Shown one piece after another: positions 1-12,025 of a stretch of 64,000 bases of DNA. The DNA is taken from assembly GCA_031308135.1 (NCBI GenBank), contig JAHLJT010009419.1, positions 36,077,221-36,141,220 on the forward strand, written 5' to 3'. Below the pieces are notes generated by a model that saw nothing but the letters and a program-made list of their open reading frames with translations, was not told the origin of the DNA and ran no database searches. Numbering within the stretch: position 1 is the stretch's first letter; each line of letters begins with the position of its first letter. The position numbers and the translations under genes were made by a program. This DNA is from Acheta domesticus. Lineage: Eukaryota; Arthropoda; Insecta; Orthoptera; Gryllidae.

Positions 1-1276
1 TTTTATTATGTTGATATAAAACCATTTCTGTCAATTTTACCACTTATAAAGTTGATTTGTTTTGTGTTATAACATGAAAATATGGTGGTGATACAATTGT
101 AATTTTATTAACGCAGATACTAGATTGATATATCAAGAGCTATTTGAATAGTAATTTGGTGTCCACAATACCAAATTATTCTTCTGGATCTCTATTGTAC
201 CTTTATGATCATGTAAGATTGTTTTCAGAATACATTTTCTGAATACTATAGTTGCCAATTTATTCTCCTCTGCTCAAATTATTTTGTATTCTTTTATATA
301 GCGCGCAAATATTGGAGTACGTGATGTTATGGAGGTTATTATTTACATTCTATGCCCAAAAAGGAGATCGAATACCGTGCACTTGAGCCAGCTGGTTCAG
401 CGATCAAGAAGTATCCGTTCTGGCCACAGAGAGCAGTGTTGTCGATTTAACTTCTGTACCTTATTGTAGATGGTGCCACACGAGGTTCCCCTCCTGTTGA
501 ATATTCCTCCATGCCGCAGTCATCAGAGAATTGGCAAATTCGAGGATTACCCTTGGCCAGAATTTACAGTAAATATGATTGGCTGTGGAGTATCTGGATG
601 TCGTGGTTCTGTTTGTAAACAATAGCGTTTGAAGTGGCGGTATAACTATCTCCAATGTTATTATATCACTTCGCGTACTGCGCAATGTGTCCATGGTTAA
701 CCAATGTAACATTTCTACTTAAGGAATTGATATTTTTACAATTGTCAGTGACAAATACGCGAATACTATTGTATGCAAAGTTACAATAGCAAAAAAGAAG
801 CATGACATAACCTGCAAAAGAATTTCAACGCAGTAAGTAGTGGTCAGCCATAGAGTAAAAATGTATCCTTAGTCTATGGTTCAGCACTTTAAGAACAACT
901 ATAAAGGCGTGAAAAGAATGGTTTAAAAAGCAGGCGTGATAATAAAGTTCCTATTTACAAGCAGCTATAAGGCTGTACACATAATTGGATATTATAGAAT
1001 TACTGCCATCCGCCCGAAGAACGTACTGCATGTGACTATGATTTGGGATATGAAAAGGCAGTTAATATGACTCAAAGTAAGTGCTTTTGGTTTTATTTAC
1101 GTTGCAAGATTATATTTAATTTTTAAAACAACAGTATTGTCTCCCTATTGAGAGTTTTACAAATATTTTCTATTGATACTTTGTGTTCTGGTGAAGGGGT
1201 GCACGCAAAAGTTGTTTCAGTAGTTTGTAGTGCAACTAATAAAGTAATTTCACCTCATTGGAAGTCGAGGTTATTT
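1..1276. other. AT-rich stretch without recognised gene
   Basis: No exon, RNA gene or known transposon domain could be recognised. A short minus-strand reading frame at 461-712 has no family motif and no splice context, so it is not called. Confidence 0.4.
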
Positions 1277-1307
1277 TCAAAGGAATCGTGCCACCCTAAA
1301 CACTGGA
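1277..1307. mobile_element. Isolated terminal-repeat relic of the MULE-like family
   Basis: This roughly 31-bp segment matches, with few changes, the right terminal inverted repeat of the 1.7 kb element at 12344-14047 (the GTGCCAC..CTAAAC..CTGG stretch). Only one end is recognisable, so it is a truncated or strongly decayed copy whose body may lie to its left. Confidence 0.55.
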
Positions 1308-1693
1308 AATCAAATCAAATCTGATGTCATGGTACATTCAAATGCAAGTAATACTTTCACATTTTTTACAATGAAATGTATAATAAAACATTATGATAAA
1401 CCATGTTCTTTAATAAAACAAAAACAAATTTAGCATAATAGTCATAAAATACAAAGATTGGAAATAATCCTGCCCAAATGTTGTCCAGAGGATACAAAAT
1501 AAAATTTTATTTTTGTTTAATTGTGACATACTGGAATAAATATGAAATATACAAAACATTCTTTTGTTTTCACATAAGATATTCTGAAAATGTTATTTGC
1601 ACATTTTCATGAACTCTAATCCTTAAATGTTCTAATTCATATTTATGTTTTGTGCTTCTCTGAATCCATAGTAATAAACACTTGTATAATGAA
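1308..1693. other. AT-rich spacer, nothing recognised
   Basis: Very AT-rich sequence between the MULE-type end and the first HLR copy. I see no gene or repeat boundary in it. Confidence 0.4.
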
Positions 1694-3266
1694 CTAGTGT
1701 ACTACAGAATGGCACAGACTTTCCCTTTTTACTTTTCTATTTCCTTGGGTCTTCGCTAGCTATTCGGAATTGCCACATACTCTTTCTTGCCAGCTACCAT
1801 CTATCACCGCCAAAAGTACATTTTTTTGTCATTTTCTTAATTTTTCGGTTTCCTATTGGTAGAACGAAAATATTAATTTTAGAATATTAAAGAACACAAA
1901 AACCTAGCCGTAAATGGCAATTTTCATTTAAAAATTATGTGCCGTTTAAGAGAAATGGCGTTTTAGCACTACTAAAAATGCGAAATTTGAAGCTCATTTT
2001 TACAGAAAATGATTGAGTTTTCAAAATACTTTATTTGAAGTTATTTGAAGCACTTACACTCATAAATATAATAATGTTCATAAATTGCTCGTAATGTGCA
2101 TATTAAAGATGTGAGAGATCTTTCAAAAAAATTACAATTATGTAATATTTGAAAAAACAAAACACTAACTCAAAATAAACTTTACTCTATACTAAAGAGT
2201 GTAATTAGCACTATCCGTTACAAAAGTTTGAAGAAAAAATGCAGCCATTTACGAGAAAATGGCGTTTGAGCATTTTTGGAAATGCCGAAATTCGAGCTAC
2301 TTTTCACAGAAAACGGTAGTGTTTTCGAGAAACTTTACTTGACATTATTTAAAGCACATGTACTCGTAAATATAATAATGTGAAAAAATCGCCGCTAATG
2401 AAAATATTATTGACGTGAGAGACAAGTAAAAAAATTTACATTTTTGTAATTTTTGAAAAAACCAACCGATAGACCAAAATGGATTTTATGTCATTGATAG
2501 AGTACATTTACCACTATCCCTACCAAAAGTTTTAAGAAAAAATTTGGAGCCGTTTCTGAGAAAATCTTGTTTTGTAATTTTTTAAAATCGCACATAACGC
2601 ACGCAATATTGCACGAAAACTACCAAAATTTTGAAAAACATTTACATGACCTTTATTAAAGAACTCAATATGAAGAAAAAAATTTATTTTAAGAAAAAAT
2701 CTCCATCTTCAATTTTGTAGTTGGAGAAAGACGCCGAAAAAATTCTTTCACAATTTTCGAAAATTTAGAGCTGTACATGAAAATGGGACCTATGCCATGT
2801 TAAAAAGTGTATTTTCCTCTATTCAAACAAGAAATTTAAAGAAAAAATTTGGAGCCGTTTTTGAGAAAATTTTTGAAAATCCCCGCGGGGCTTTATATAA
2901 AGTACCCCCAAATTTTGAAGAATCGTTTTCAAAATCTCAAAGCTTCGACTAGAATCAGATCGACCGGGGAATATCCATTTTGGAAGAAATCGTATATATG
3001 GTTCAGGCGCTAGCAGTGTTCACAGACGGACGGACGGAGAGACGGACGTTTTCCTTTCAATTGGGTTTTCGGTATCAAGGACCTAGAAAACAGGGTTTCT
3101 GGCTACACCACGTGTTAGGGGATTTTTTTCTTAATTTAGCAACTGGTTTTATCCACTTATTCGTTTTCACGGCCCGGCAATTAATTTTTTTCCGCCGAAA
3201 ATTGGCCATTTTTTCGCGCAGCATTACATAACTTTCCCTCCGTGTATACGTACGTTTACGGGAAAT
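1694..3266 (-). mobile_element. Helentron-like repeat HLR, near full length
   Basis: The copy runs from a CTAG end followed by the conserved ACAGAATGGCACAGA block to a terminal palindrome around GTATACGTACG. Strand is given so that the ACTTTCCCGTATAC end is 5'. It contains four degenerate copies of a roughly 305-bp unit, with matching GGAGCCGTTT-type blocks at 1939, 2241, 2546 and 2851. Towards the 5' end is a short GGAC microsatellite seed at about 3024-3050. It has no coding capacity; the two short ORFs at 2980-3278 are chance frames over conserved repeat DNA. Confidence 0.75.
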
Positions 3267-3674
3267 TAAAAATACCATTCTATTTCTAGGTAACTTAAGG
3301 AAAAATTTGGAAGCTAAAGCATGTTTGTAACTTCGTTACTGAAAACATAATGTACGCTAAATATAAAAAATATTTAATTTTAAAATTCAGTTACATTTTA
3401 TAATATCATTGAATTTAAAGAAAGATTAATTAAATATCTATAATCAGTTATGATTATATATCTGCCTTATGGTGTCTGATATACCTACTTCTATAAATAG
3501 ATTGTGCATATTGTTAATGTGCATAGTCTAAACGAGATTGTGATTCCAATATAAACAATATTCTAAAAGACTTTTTGATGTTTGGACTGATTGCAGGGTT
3601 GGATTTCTGAACTTAGGATTGTGAATCATTTAAGGGCTGTAGTATAAGAGAAGTAAATTAAAACAAAATTGTTT
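3267..3674. other. Spacer between two HLR copies
   Basis: AT-rich, no feature recognised. Confidence 0.4.
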
Positions 3675-4288
3675 TGGTTTTTCAATTTGATTATTTCTAG
3701 TAAATAGAGGAAGATGCCGATAAAATTTCTAACTTTTGCAATTTTCGAAAATCCTGAGAATTCAAGCGACATGAGACCTACGCCATTCTCTTAAATGACC
3801 TTCAGACTATCCAATAACAAAATTTAGTCCATATTGTTGGCGTCATTTTTTTGAAAATTTTTAAACTGTCCCAAGAGCTTCATATAAATACCCTCCAAAA
3901 TTAAAAAAATCGGTTTCAAAGTCAAGGGGCTGCGAGATTATTCAGATCGATAGGAGGGTATCAATTTTGGAGAAAATCGGCTGAGCGGTCGCTAGAGTTG
4001 TTCACAGACAGACGGACGGACAAACTGACATTTTGCCTTAAATTGGTTTTTCGGTATCAAGAACTCACAAAATAGGGATTCTAGCTGCACCACGTGTTAG
4101 GAGATTTTTTGTCTTAATTTAGAAACTGGATTTATCCACTTTTTCTTACCAGGGCCCTGTAATAAGGGATTTTCTGCCGAAAATCCGCCGTTTTTTCGGG
4201 CAGCATTACATGACTTTCCCTGTACTATACGTACGTATAGTATACGGGAAAGTAATACACTTCACGAACGTATAGTATAAGGGAAAGT
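3675..4288 (-). mobile_element. HLR copy, 3'-truncated
   Basis: Contains only the 5' third of HLR: the last 305-bp unit, the ACAGACGGACGG seed at about 4009-4020, the conserved block after the microsatellite, and the terminal GTATAC palindrome. The terminal part appears partly duplicated at 4215-4288. More diverged than the copy at 1694-3266. Confidence 0.7.
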
Positions 4289-5295
4289 AAAAATAATTTT
4301 CTAATAGATGAATGTAAGATAAACAGTGACCGTACCTTTAATTGAAATCAAAAGCTCATAATGTGATTTTATTAAAAAATAACCTACTCTGATAGAATGA
4401 CAAGACCAAATTATATAATATTAAATACCATAATTGCTGAACCCATTACTATATAGAAATAGAAATAAATAATAGGAACAATGTTATTATTCAAAATTAT
4501 TCAGCATGTAACTGACTACCCAGATGATTTATATAATACTGATGACGAAAAGGAATAGCAATTATCAAAAGAGAGTTTTGTTTGTTGCTGAAGTTTGATT
4601 TCAATAGGAAATATTGTTTCTACCTTACAGGGATATAAATATTATAGACTGGATGTAGGTAAAGCTATAAGTATAGCTTTCATTTTCATTTTCCGAAATA
4701 CTCCATCTCGGATTTTCTTCTTTTTGTCGTAAAATTGAAGCGGAGGCATTGAAGTTTATAGTAGTTAAAGAATCTCGATGGTATATTTGAATTTACCAAA
4801 GTTATTACCAGTAAAAGTTACATTTACATTTTTGCTTTTTATGGACTTAGGAGAACTATACATATATGAACGCTTCTGATTTGCAAATCTCGTTTTCGTT
4901 ATTTAGTGATTAATTCTCTTTGAAAAAAATTCGTAATTATTTACTTTGGCCTTAATTCGTCCTTATTAATTCCGTTAAAATTAGGTTTATCATATCAAAC
5001 CTTTAGCGTGGGATGTACTTATTAGAAATATAAAGCAAGTTGCAAAGTAAAATCAAATTTGAAAATATTTTACTAGATTTTAGATAATACCCTCTGAAAT
5101 TCATGGAAAATATCACATTTCAAAATTTTCACAAGGAAGTAAAATTTAATGCCAAAAAGTCGATATTCAGTGTTGTTTCGTCATTCTAAAACGATTTAAG
5201 AAGTTTCAGTCGAATCGGAAGATGGTCGGGAAATTTTGGCCGATTTGACATGGAATGACCCCTATCCGACATTCTAAAATTCGCTTCTTCTAAAT
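4289..5295. other. AT-rich stretch without recognised gene
   Basis: No ORF with family resemblance, no splice-flanked exon and no clear repeat boundary was found. Confidence 0.4.
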
Positions 5296-6180
5296 TAGCC
5301 CTTTTTACAGAAGATATAGAATATATTAACTCACACACTAATATTCTTCTTGCTAGAAATAAACTTCAAATAGATATTAATCGTTATTTGGTGTGGGAAA
5401 CAATTGGCGAATCAAAATCAATATGGATAAATGCCAAGCCAAAATATGTACGTTATGTAAGCCAATAACTCCTTCTCCCCTTCTCATTCATAACACTCCT
5501 ATTCCTTAGCTTTCTTCCTCTTCATCTTTTGAATATTTAGGTCTCCATCTAGACACAAAACTGAACAGTAAAATTCACATTAAAAATGTTATACAAAAAA
5601 CTACCAATAAAATACATCAACTTAATTGTCTCATAACTATCCGTGTTAAAACTGCTAAATGAATATACACTTCAATTATTAGATCTACTTTAACTTATGC
5701 TTGTCCAATATGGTCAAATGCAACAAAATCAAATATACAAAAATTTCAAATTATTCAAAATAAAGTCTTTAGAAAACTTCTACATGCACGTTGGTTTATT
5801 CTCAATACACAAATTCACAATGAAGTAAATCTCCCTACAATCCATGATTTCATTAAAAACTATAGTCTCAAATTTTTTAATACTCTTCCTTCATTTCACC
5901 ATGCAAAATTTTTTAATCTTGGTAAAACTTATCCCTTTCCTCGTAGAATTAATATCAAATTTCCTAAAGATAAATTTCAACCTCCGTAATTTTATTCAAT
6001 TTCTCTTCTTTTCCATGTTTCTTAGTCTTACATATTTGTCTAATTCTTAACAATTTACCTTCATAAATCCTCTTACAGAGGTAACTGTTAGTGTCCAAAA
6101 TGACTGTCTACATATTGTAAATTTCAATGCCCTGAAAGACAAATTATCGAACAGAAGTAATAAATTAAAAAAAAAAAGAG
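5296..6180 (+). pseudogene. Jockey-clade LINE, C-terminal remnant with poly(A) tail
   Basis: Translating across frames gives the characteristic C-terminal half of a Jockey-type ORF2. It has a YLGLHLD block after the reverse-transcriptase core, then an LTYACPIWSNATKS-type block, then IQNKVFRKLLHARWF and an NLPTIHDFIK-like motif. At least one in-frame stop (after VKTAK) and several frame changes interrupt it. A run of A residues at about 6168-6178 is the retrotransposition tail. The catalytic RT core and endonuclease are missing, so this is a 5'-truncated dead copy. Confidence 0.8.
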
Positions 6181-6229
6181 TTCCTCCAGAGGGAGGGCAA
6201 GCGCGGAGCACTTATATTTCTGGAAAGCA

Positions 6230-6530
6230 GGCAAACACCACAATCAAAAAGCCTTAGAAAACCTGATTTTTGTAATATTAAGGGCAGGGATAATTTTTTT
6301 CGAAGAGCCTATAATTATTCTTAAAGTTTGGGAAGGGTTTCAGATTTTCTCTAAGGATTTTTGATTTTGGTGTTTAATCGCCCGTAAGAATCAATGTTAA
6401 TTGTTTCTCTTTGAAAAGCCCTGATTTTTGGAATATAAACTCGAGGGTTATTTTTTCTAAGAGACTAAAATTATTCTAAAATTTTGGGAAGGATTTCAGA
6501 TTTTTGAGTTTATTTTGAAATTGATTCTGG
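6230..6530. repeat. Two degenerate copies of a ~157-bp tandem unit
   Basis: The block with CCTGATTTTTG, a TTTTTT..AAGAG stretch and GGGAAGG.TTTCAGATTT occurs near 6256 and again near 6413. Identity is moderate. Confidence 0.5.
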
Positions 6531-6904
6531 GTGGGCGCTGCTAGCTTTAGTCTAAAGCTATAGACGAGAGACATCTCCATCTAACACAAATGAAGTACGT
6601 AGTATATATGTGGATTTAAATGAAATGTATTATACAACAAACGGAACAGAAGCTGAAAGTGAAGAGAAGTGATAATGAAAGCAGTGAGCATTAACGTGAG
6701 AAATACAGATTTTTTTCTTCCCTAATTCATTTTGTTAACCAAGGTATTCATTATTTAAGTTATATTTTGGAATCATATTTTTTCTTCACAAATAATGTGC
6801 CAACTTGATTGATATAACCTTTGCGGTCGCCATGGTGCGTGCGGGCATAGGCTTGGGGACCCCTGGCCTAAGCTTTCCTAATGTTTCTGATCGTGTGTCC
6901 GTAG

Positions 6905-7316
6905 GGCGCTACTGTACGTGAAGCTGCTGCTGACGGCGGGCGTGCTGGAGCTGGGACTGGAGGCGGCCTTTTGGGCGATTCGCCCACACGTGTCTGAGTA
7001 CCGCTACACTTATTACCACGCGCAGGACGTGTCGTACGTGTTCTCTGCGCTGGGGAGCTTCCTGGACGTGGCGCGCGCATTGGCGGTGCTGTGGCTGTCC
7101 GTGGCGCGGTGGGAGCGCGCGCGAGCGGCGTGGCGTTCGCTCCGCGTCCGCTTCGGCCACCCACGCAACGCCGTCGCCGCAGGCGTCCCCGCTGGCACGC
7201 CCACCACCGTTTCCACCGCCACCTCCAGCTCCATCACCAAGAGTGACACTACCACCACTACCACCACCACCAACACCACCATCAGATCCGACATCATCGA
7301 GTCGGTGCGACTCTAG
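6905..7316 (+). CDS. Terminal exon of a Methuselah-like GPCR (TM6, TM7 and tail)
   Basis: An acceptor AG at 6903-6904 precedes an open frame to a TAG stop at 7314-7316. The exon begins with one base completing a split codon. It encodes ALLYVKLLLTAGVLELGLEA, a hydrophobic helix with the Y-x-K-L-x-x-x-x-G pattern seen at TM6 of Methuselah-like class-B receptors. A polar loop follows, then a second helix (DVSYVFSALGSFLDVARALA..) in the position of TM7 with its conserved D..G pattern, then a basic juxtamembrane stretch. The tail is about 50 residues rich in Thr, Ser, Ala and Pro and ends IIESVRL. GC content is far above the flanks. TM1-TM5 must lie on exons upstream of the window. Family assignment rests on pattern, not alignment; some other 7TM protein is possible. 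Confidence 0.65.
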
Positions 7317-7674
7317 CGCGGCTTAAGGATTACGACAATAACCGCCATATTGCCTCCAGATGCTGGCTTCTTAGGCCATTACGTTCAATGCTGAGCTGTC
7401 ATTGGCAAGTTTGAATGCTCATCCATGTTGTGTCTTGATTGTAAAAGCAAAGCACGAGAAAATACAATCTCCGACAGGAGATTGGCAAATAATAAGCAAA
7501 CTATAGTCCTCATGCTCAACTACTCATACAATGATTATTTCCCTGTTACTACATTCACGAACAACATATACTAGTTAGGAAGTCGAGAATTAATGTTGAA
7601 ATATTAGTCTTCTTCTCCGTCTGTCAACTTTTAATAATATATTTGAAAGAAAAAAATTGTTGATTAGGACCAAC

Positions 7675-8260
7675 GGTTATTTTCGCCACGCGCGCGCCAT
7701 GGCAGCGCGCGCTCTGGAAGTATCCATAGAAGCAGCAGCGAGCCCATAGACTCGCACCGAGGTACCGAGGCAAGGCGCGTGTGCCTGCCAGAGGCGACAC
7801 GCACTATAAACGGGCCCGCAAGCGCTTATACTTCGATTTCTTTGAAGTAGTCAATGACATTGGTTATTGTTACACCTACCTGCGAGGCGCGCACAGGACC
7901 CGGCCGAGTGGGGGACATTGTTAGCGGTGGCGAGCGAGCGGCCGAGCCCAGGCCGTAGGCTTCGCAGACTCCTCACGGGGTCGCAGGAGCTGGCGGGCAC
8001 GTCTCTGGGGGAGCAAGCGGGGAGCTTGCACCGCGGCGGATGGGGGCGTCCATCCCACACACCTCCACCACCGAGAGCGGCAGCCGCAGAGGCGCAGGGG
8101 TGGCTAGCGCGTGGGCAGAGGGCACGCGGCTGGAGCAGTCCAGGACGGGAGGAATTTGTATGACTTGTACTGTTTGTGGCTGAGAATAAAGCTTGGTTTT
8201 AAGTGCAGAGTGTTTGCTTTGTCGCCCGTCCAACCCGAACCTATCACGTTTTGCGTATAA
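7675..8260 (+). mobile_element. GC-rich LTR-like block (possible solo LTR)
   Basis: A CpG-rich island begins abruptly in AT-rich DNA. It holds a TATAAA-like box at about 7804 and an AATAAA signal at 8185-8190, about 380 bp apart, followed by a GT-rich stretch. This is the U3-R-U5 order of an LTR. I could not fix the TG..CA ends or a 5-bp target duplication. The alternatives are a CpG-island promoter or 3' UTR of the receptor exon ending at 7316. ORFs across it are GC-rich shadows. Confidence 0.3.
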
Positions 8261-9612
8261 AATATACAATATTACACCAGACTTATATAATGTGTTCAGA
8301 CAATGCAATAATTATTTATTTATTTAACGCCAACAATTTAAAAAAATACCCTTTTTGTGACATTCGCTCAGAGGAAGACCACGAGAAATGCAGGTAATGT
8401 TAAGAAACAAAGCAAGGGGCCATTTCAGGATTTTCTCAATGCATTAAGTACAACTTGATAAATAAAGATCAATGAAAACTAGAAATTTATTGAAGTTTTT
8501 AACTAGGAACTTTAAAAACAAACTCCTAAACAATTGATTTTATATGTTACATTAAATGCAGATACGAAATCTATTTTAAATCTACTTTATTTGAAGTCAA
8601 AATTTACAAAACTGCGACTTATCGTAAGAAAGATGATTACAACACGAAGTGTTCCAATTATAATTCAAGGCCCGCTATTAACTACAATGATCAATTTCGA
8701 AAGTAAAAGTGTTTACAGAAATGTTATGGCATCCATGGCATCCTGTGAACTAATATCAACATGAAAGTGCCATCCCTCCCACAATGAATAGTAAACTTTA
8801 AATAAATATGTAGTACATTGGATCTTTTACAAAGTAGATAAAACATTTTACAATATTCATATCGTATCATTTTATTACAATACTCCGTTGGTTATGGACA
8901 GGACTGGAATTTACATAGAAAACCATTTACCCTCAATCCAAGAAAAACATTCGCATGAAATTCTACCTTCGCATCCATTGAGTCAATCTTGGAGAAAGCA
9001 CGATCCGGGAAGAGGGGTGCATTGACCAATCACTAGCACTAAAAATTGAAGTGTCGATATGATTGGCGTGAAATATCAAGGGGCGGGAAAGAATACCCAG
9101 GACGAGGCTTTGTTTACATGAGGGGAAATGCCATCTCTCATTGCACTAAATTTTCCCCGCCGCGGGCACGTAGGTGGTCACGATCTCTGATGCAGAGTTG
9201 TAGACGATCACTCGCACCCTACGTTTTATGGTGCAACACACATCGTTAACTTCAAGGTGAAAGCAACAAGGTGTACACATTTTTAACTGTTCAACAATGA
9301 ATCTGTTCCCCTTTTTTTATATTCGAGAATTTAATATCAAATTCCGAAGGCTAACTAAACATTAATTAATTAAGGCTAATTGAACATTTCGCGGCAACAA
9401 ACATCACGAATTATTAAAACAAAGTTCTTAGTCTCAATGTCATATCTACCTGTAGTCAAATAGTAATTGCTGTGCTTTTTTTCCTGCTAATTATAGAAGT
9501 AATGGTATATTAGTCTCTAATATGCTTGACTCCCCAAACCTAACGCAACAATGCATCGCGGAGGAAAACATTTTTCCTGCTGAACGCGGCAGACGTTATT
9601 CTGCCCCTATAT
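8261..9612. other. No recognised gene
   Basis: Mixed-composition DNA; short ORFs at 8534-8764 and 9046-9249 have no family motif and no supporting splice signals. Confidence 0.4.
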
Positions 9613-9764
9613 ATCTCTTTCTCCGTCCCTCTCTTTCACCGTCTCTGTCCTTCTCCGTCTCTCTGTTTTTTCTTGTCACTCTCTTTCTCCGTCTCTCTTT
9701 CCCCATGTCTCTTTCTCCGTCTCTCTCCCTCTTTCTCCGTCTCTCTCTTTCACCGTCTCTGTCC
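9613..9764 (+). repeat. Polypyrimidine (CTCTTTCTCCGT)n minisatellite
   Basis: About 150 bp of nearly pure C/T on the plus strand, built from irregular repeats of CTCTTTCTCCGT-like units. It produces an artificial Ser/Leu/Pro-rich frame on one strand and an Arg/Glu/Asp-rich frame on the other. Confidence 0.9.
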
Positions 9765-10016
9765 GTGTTATTCACATTTAATAGCAGATTCTGCACATCG
9801 CTGAGCAGGTGCGTAATATGGAGAAACACCGTGTGTACCGAGCGGGTGAAGTACCGCCATGTGGAATACCTACCGCGTTTAGCGGGTTGCCTAAAGAGTT
9901 TTGTCCTAAAAATTTAATAGTTTTTATGGGGACACTGTTTTGTATATGGATTTCTTTGGGAATTACACTGGATAACTGCCAAATGGTTTCGGGCATAATA
10001 GTTATTTATGTATCAA

Positions 10017-10122
10017 GGGCGTTAAGTAGATGTTTTTGCCCCGAGGGCGACTTCCAAACCCGAGGGCCTCTGGCCCGAGGGGTTGGAAGTCGCCTGAGGG
10101 GCAAAAACATCTAGTAACGCCC
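10017..10122. repeat. 106-bp near-perfect palindrome (fold-back MITE core)
   Basis: Two arms of about 50 bp, each running GGGCGTTA .. GATGTTTTTGCCCC .. GGCGACTTCCAA .. CGGGCC, face each other across about 3 bases. Weaker symmetry (GTAT..) extends outward. The surrounding DNA to about 10930 contains further GGCCC/GGGCC pairs and may be the rest of the element. Confidence 0.8.
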
Positions 10123-11039
10123 GTGGTGCATACAAACTTTATCGTTTACTAATTCGTTGCTGAATAAAACAAGAATTCGAAACATTTTATAATATTTCTT
10201 GCGTCTAAAGTGAAAAGACGCATTGTAACAGTCATTTGTCAATATGACGTCAGATAAACAAAACAGAGTGCATATCTAATTTCTATTGCATAATCGTAAT
10301 TGGACTGATTTGTTCGTACAAAATGAAAGAATATTGTGAAGTTCCTGTGGAAATTCTCGCAAATGCTAACAAAACTATGGACAGTGGTTTCCATTAAAAT
10401 CTTGAGAAATATATAAAACTCTTTATGGTGTATTTGAGATTTACCAGCGTGAATAACAGTGTAAATTGCGCTGATGAAACGGTACTTTTAGGTTATTAGC
10501 GCCTATTGTCAAACGTTATTTAGAATATGTCAAAACACCAAAAAATAACATTTCGAGGATGTTAGCCGATGTGCCTTATATATCTTATTACTATTACGAG
10601 TACCGCCACTAAAGAAGAATATAATTATGTCACTAAAAAAGATGGTACGTAACAGTGAAATGCGAGTGAATGATGGCAATTATAAGTTCACGGAAACATT
10701 TCAAAATTTCAATTTTCATATCAAATAAGCAAAATAAGGTTTATAACAATTTATTTTATTTATTTATTTAAGCATTATGCCATTTATTTATTGTATTTGC
10801 TTGCATCTTAACTTTACAAAATCGAATTCATAACTAAGTTCTGTGTGTTGTGTTGGTATGAGAGCGGGCCATAAAGTATTCAAAAGGCCCTGGGGCATAA
10901 AGAAGCGAAAAGGCCCGCAAGGGTATTAAGTATACCGTTATGTGTTTTGTTTCAGGTCTGTAAACACACAGCAATGAACTAGTAAACCATAAAAAAATTG
11001 GGGTGGACCACCCTTATTACTAAGGGGTATAAAAATAGA

Positions 11040-11400
11040 CTAGCGTACCCGTGCGAGAACTCTCGCTTGTTAAACCCCACCCTTTCCCTATCCATTATCC
11101 TTTCCATAAAGGAGAGGAACTACTAATGTACTTACAGAATATCAAACAAAATAACCATGCAATTGATGTTTGAAACAAATTTTCAATTAAACTTTATTCA
11201 ACATTATAGAGAGATGTTCTTGGAACAATTAATACTTCTTTAAAAACAACATTTGAAGAAATCTTTCAATCTTCCTTGAGAGTTAGCTTTTCGCTCTCCT
11301 TGATTGTCAATAATAGAAAAGATTTTTACTCTTGAGAAAGCCAAGTAAAGTAGTGCGAAAATACCGGATCGGGCAAGAACAGACCTACTCATTGCTATAT
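11040..11400 (-). mobile_element. Non-autonomous Helitron, 3' part
   Basis: Read on the minus strand, the 3' terminus is a perfect hairpin (GCGAGA..TCTCGC) followed by ACGGGTACG and CTAG at 11040-11043, with T next: the canonical Helitron 3' end. Internal sequence up to about 11400 matches the Helitron at 12026-14973. The 5' half is missing or unrecognisable. Confidence 0.8.
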
Positions 11401-12025
11401 TATTTAACTTTCCTTGATTTGTTATGAAGAACCGAGTGGAATTTGGAGAGTCAGGGTGCCAGCTTGCTGAGATGAGAAAATTGAAAAATTATTTGTCTAC
11501 TAAAAAGTATTGAATTATTTTCTGCGTCCTTACGTACCTCAAGAAAAACAATTCCGAGCCAAAAAAATAATCAAACTAATGTTTTCACCTTTGAGTACTA
11601 AATACCATTTGTTAGCATTAGAAACAATTTAGTAGGTATTAGCAAGCCCACTTCGGTACATGGGAATGTTGGTCAAACAATGTTTGCATTTTTAATCTCA
11701 ACGAACCGACACCTTGAGTTTAATATCAAACGGTGTTTTATTTACAATATGAGTTCGCAGTTGGGCGTTGGTGTACATACTTCCAGATACCGCCAACATT
11801 TAAATCGTGCGTTTGGACTGGCAGTTGATCGTTGGCAGTTGTCGGGTGACTTGCTCTATTCTTTCTATAATTTTAAATTTAGTTGTTTTTTAATTGATTC
11901 ACATCGTATTGTCGGCTAGCGCGTTTTGATTTTTGTTTTCCATTTATTTCAAGCTATTTTACTTTAGCTACTTTAAGAAGTTTGTTCTTTGTGTTGTGGT
12001 ATAGCACAAGTTTTCCCCCATTACC
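11401..12025. other. Spacer between two Helitron copies
   Basis: AT-rich; the 79-codon frame at 11680-11919 has no family resemblance. Confidence 0.4.

Noticed and set aside
461..712. 83-codon minus frame as a gene
   Set aside because: No domain, start context or splice sites; possibly eroded transposon sequence.
2980..3278. Short overlapping ORFs on both strands
   Set aside because: They cover conserved non-coding HLR sequence that is repeated elsewhere with frame-breaking differences.
6868..7297. Three minus-strand frames opposite the receptor exon
   Set aside because: They are GC-rich shadow frames of the plus-strand exon, with low-complexity Val or Arg runs.
9522..9829. Ser/Leu-rich plus frame and Arg/Glu-rich minus frame
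   Set aside because: Translation of a polypyrimidine minisatellite.
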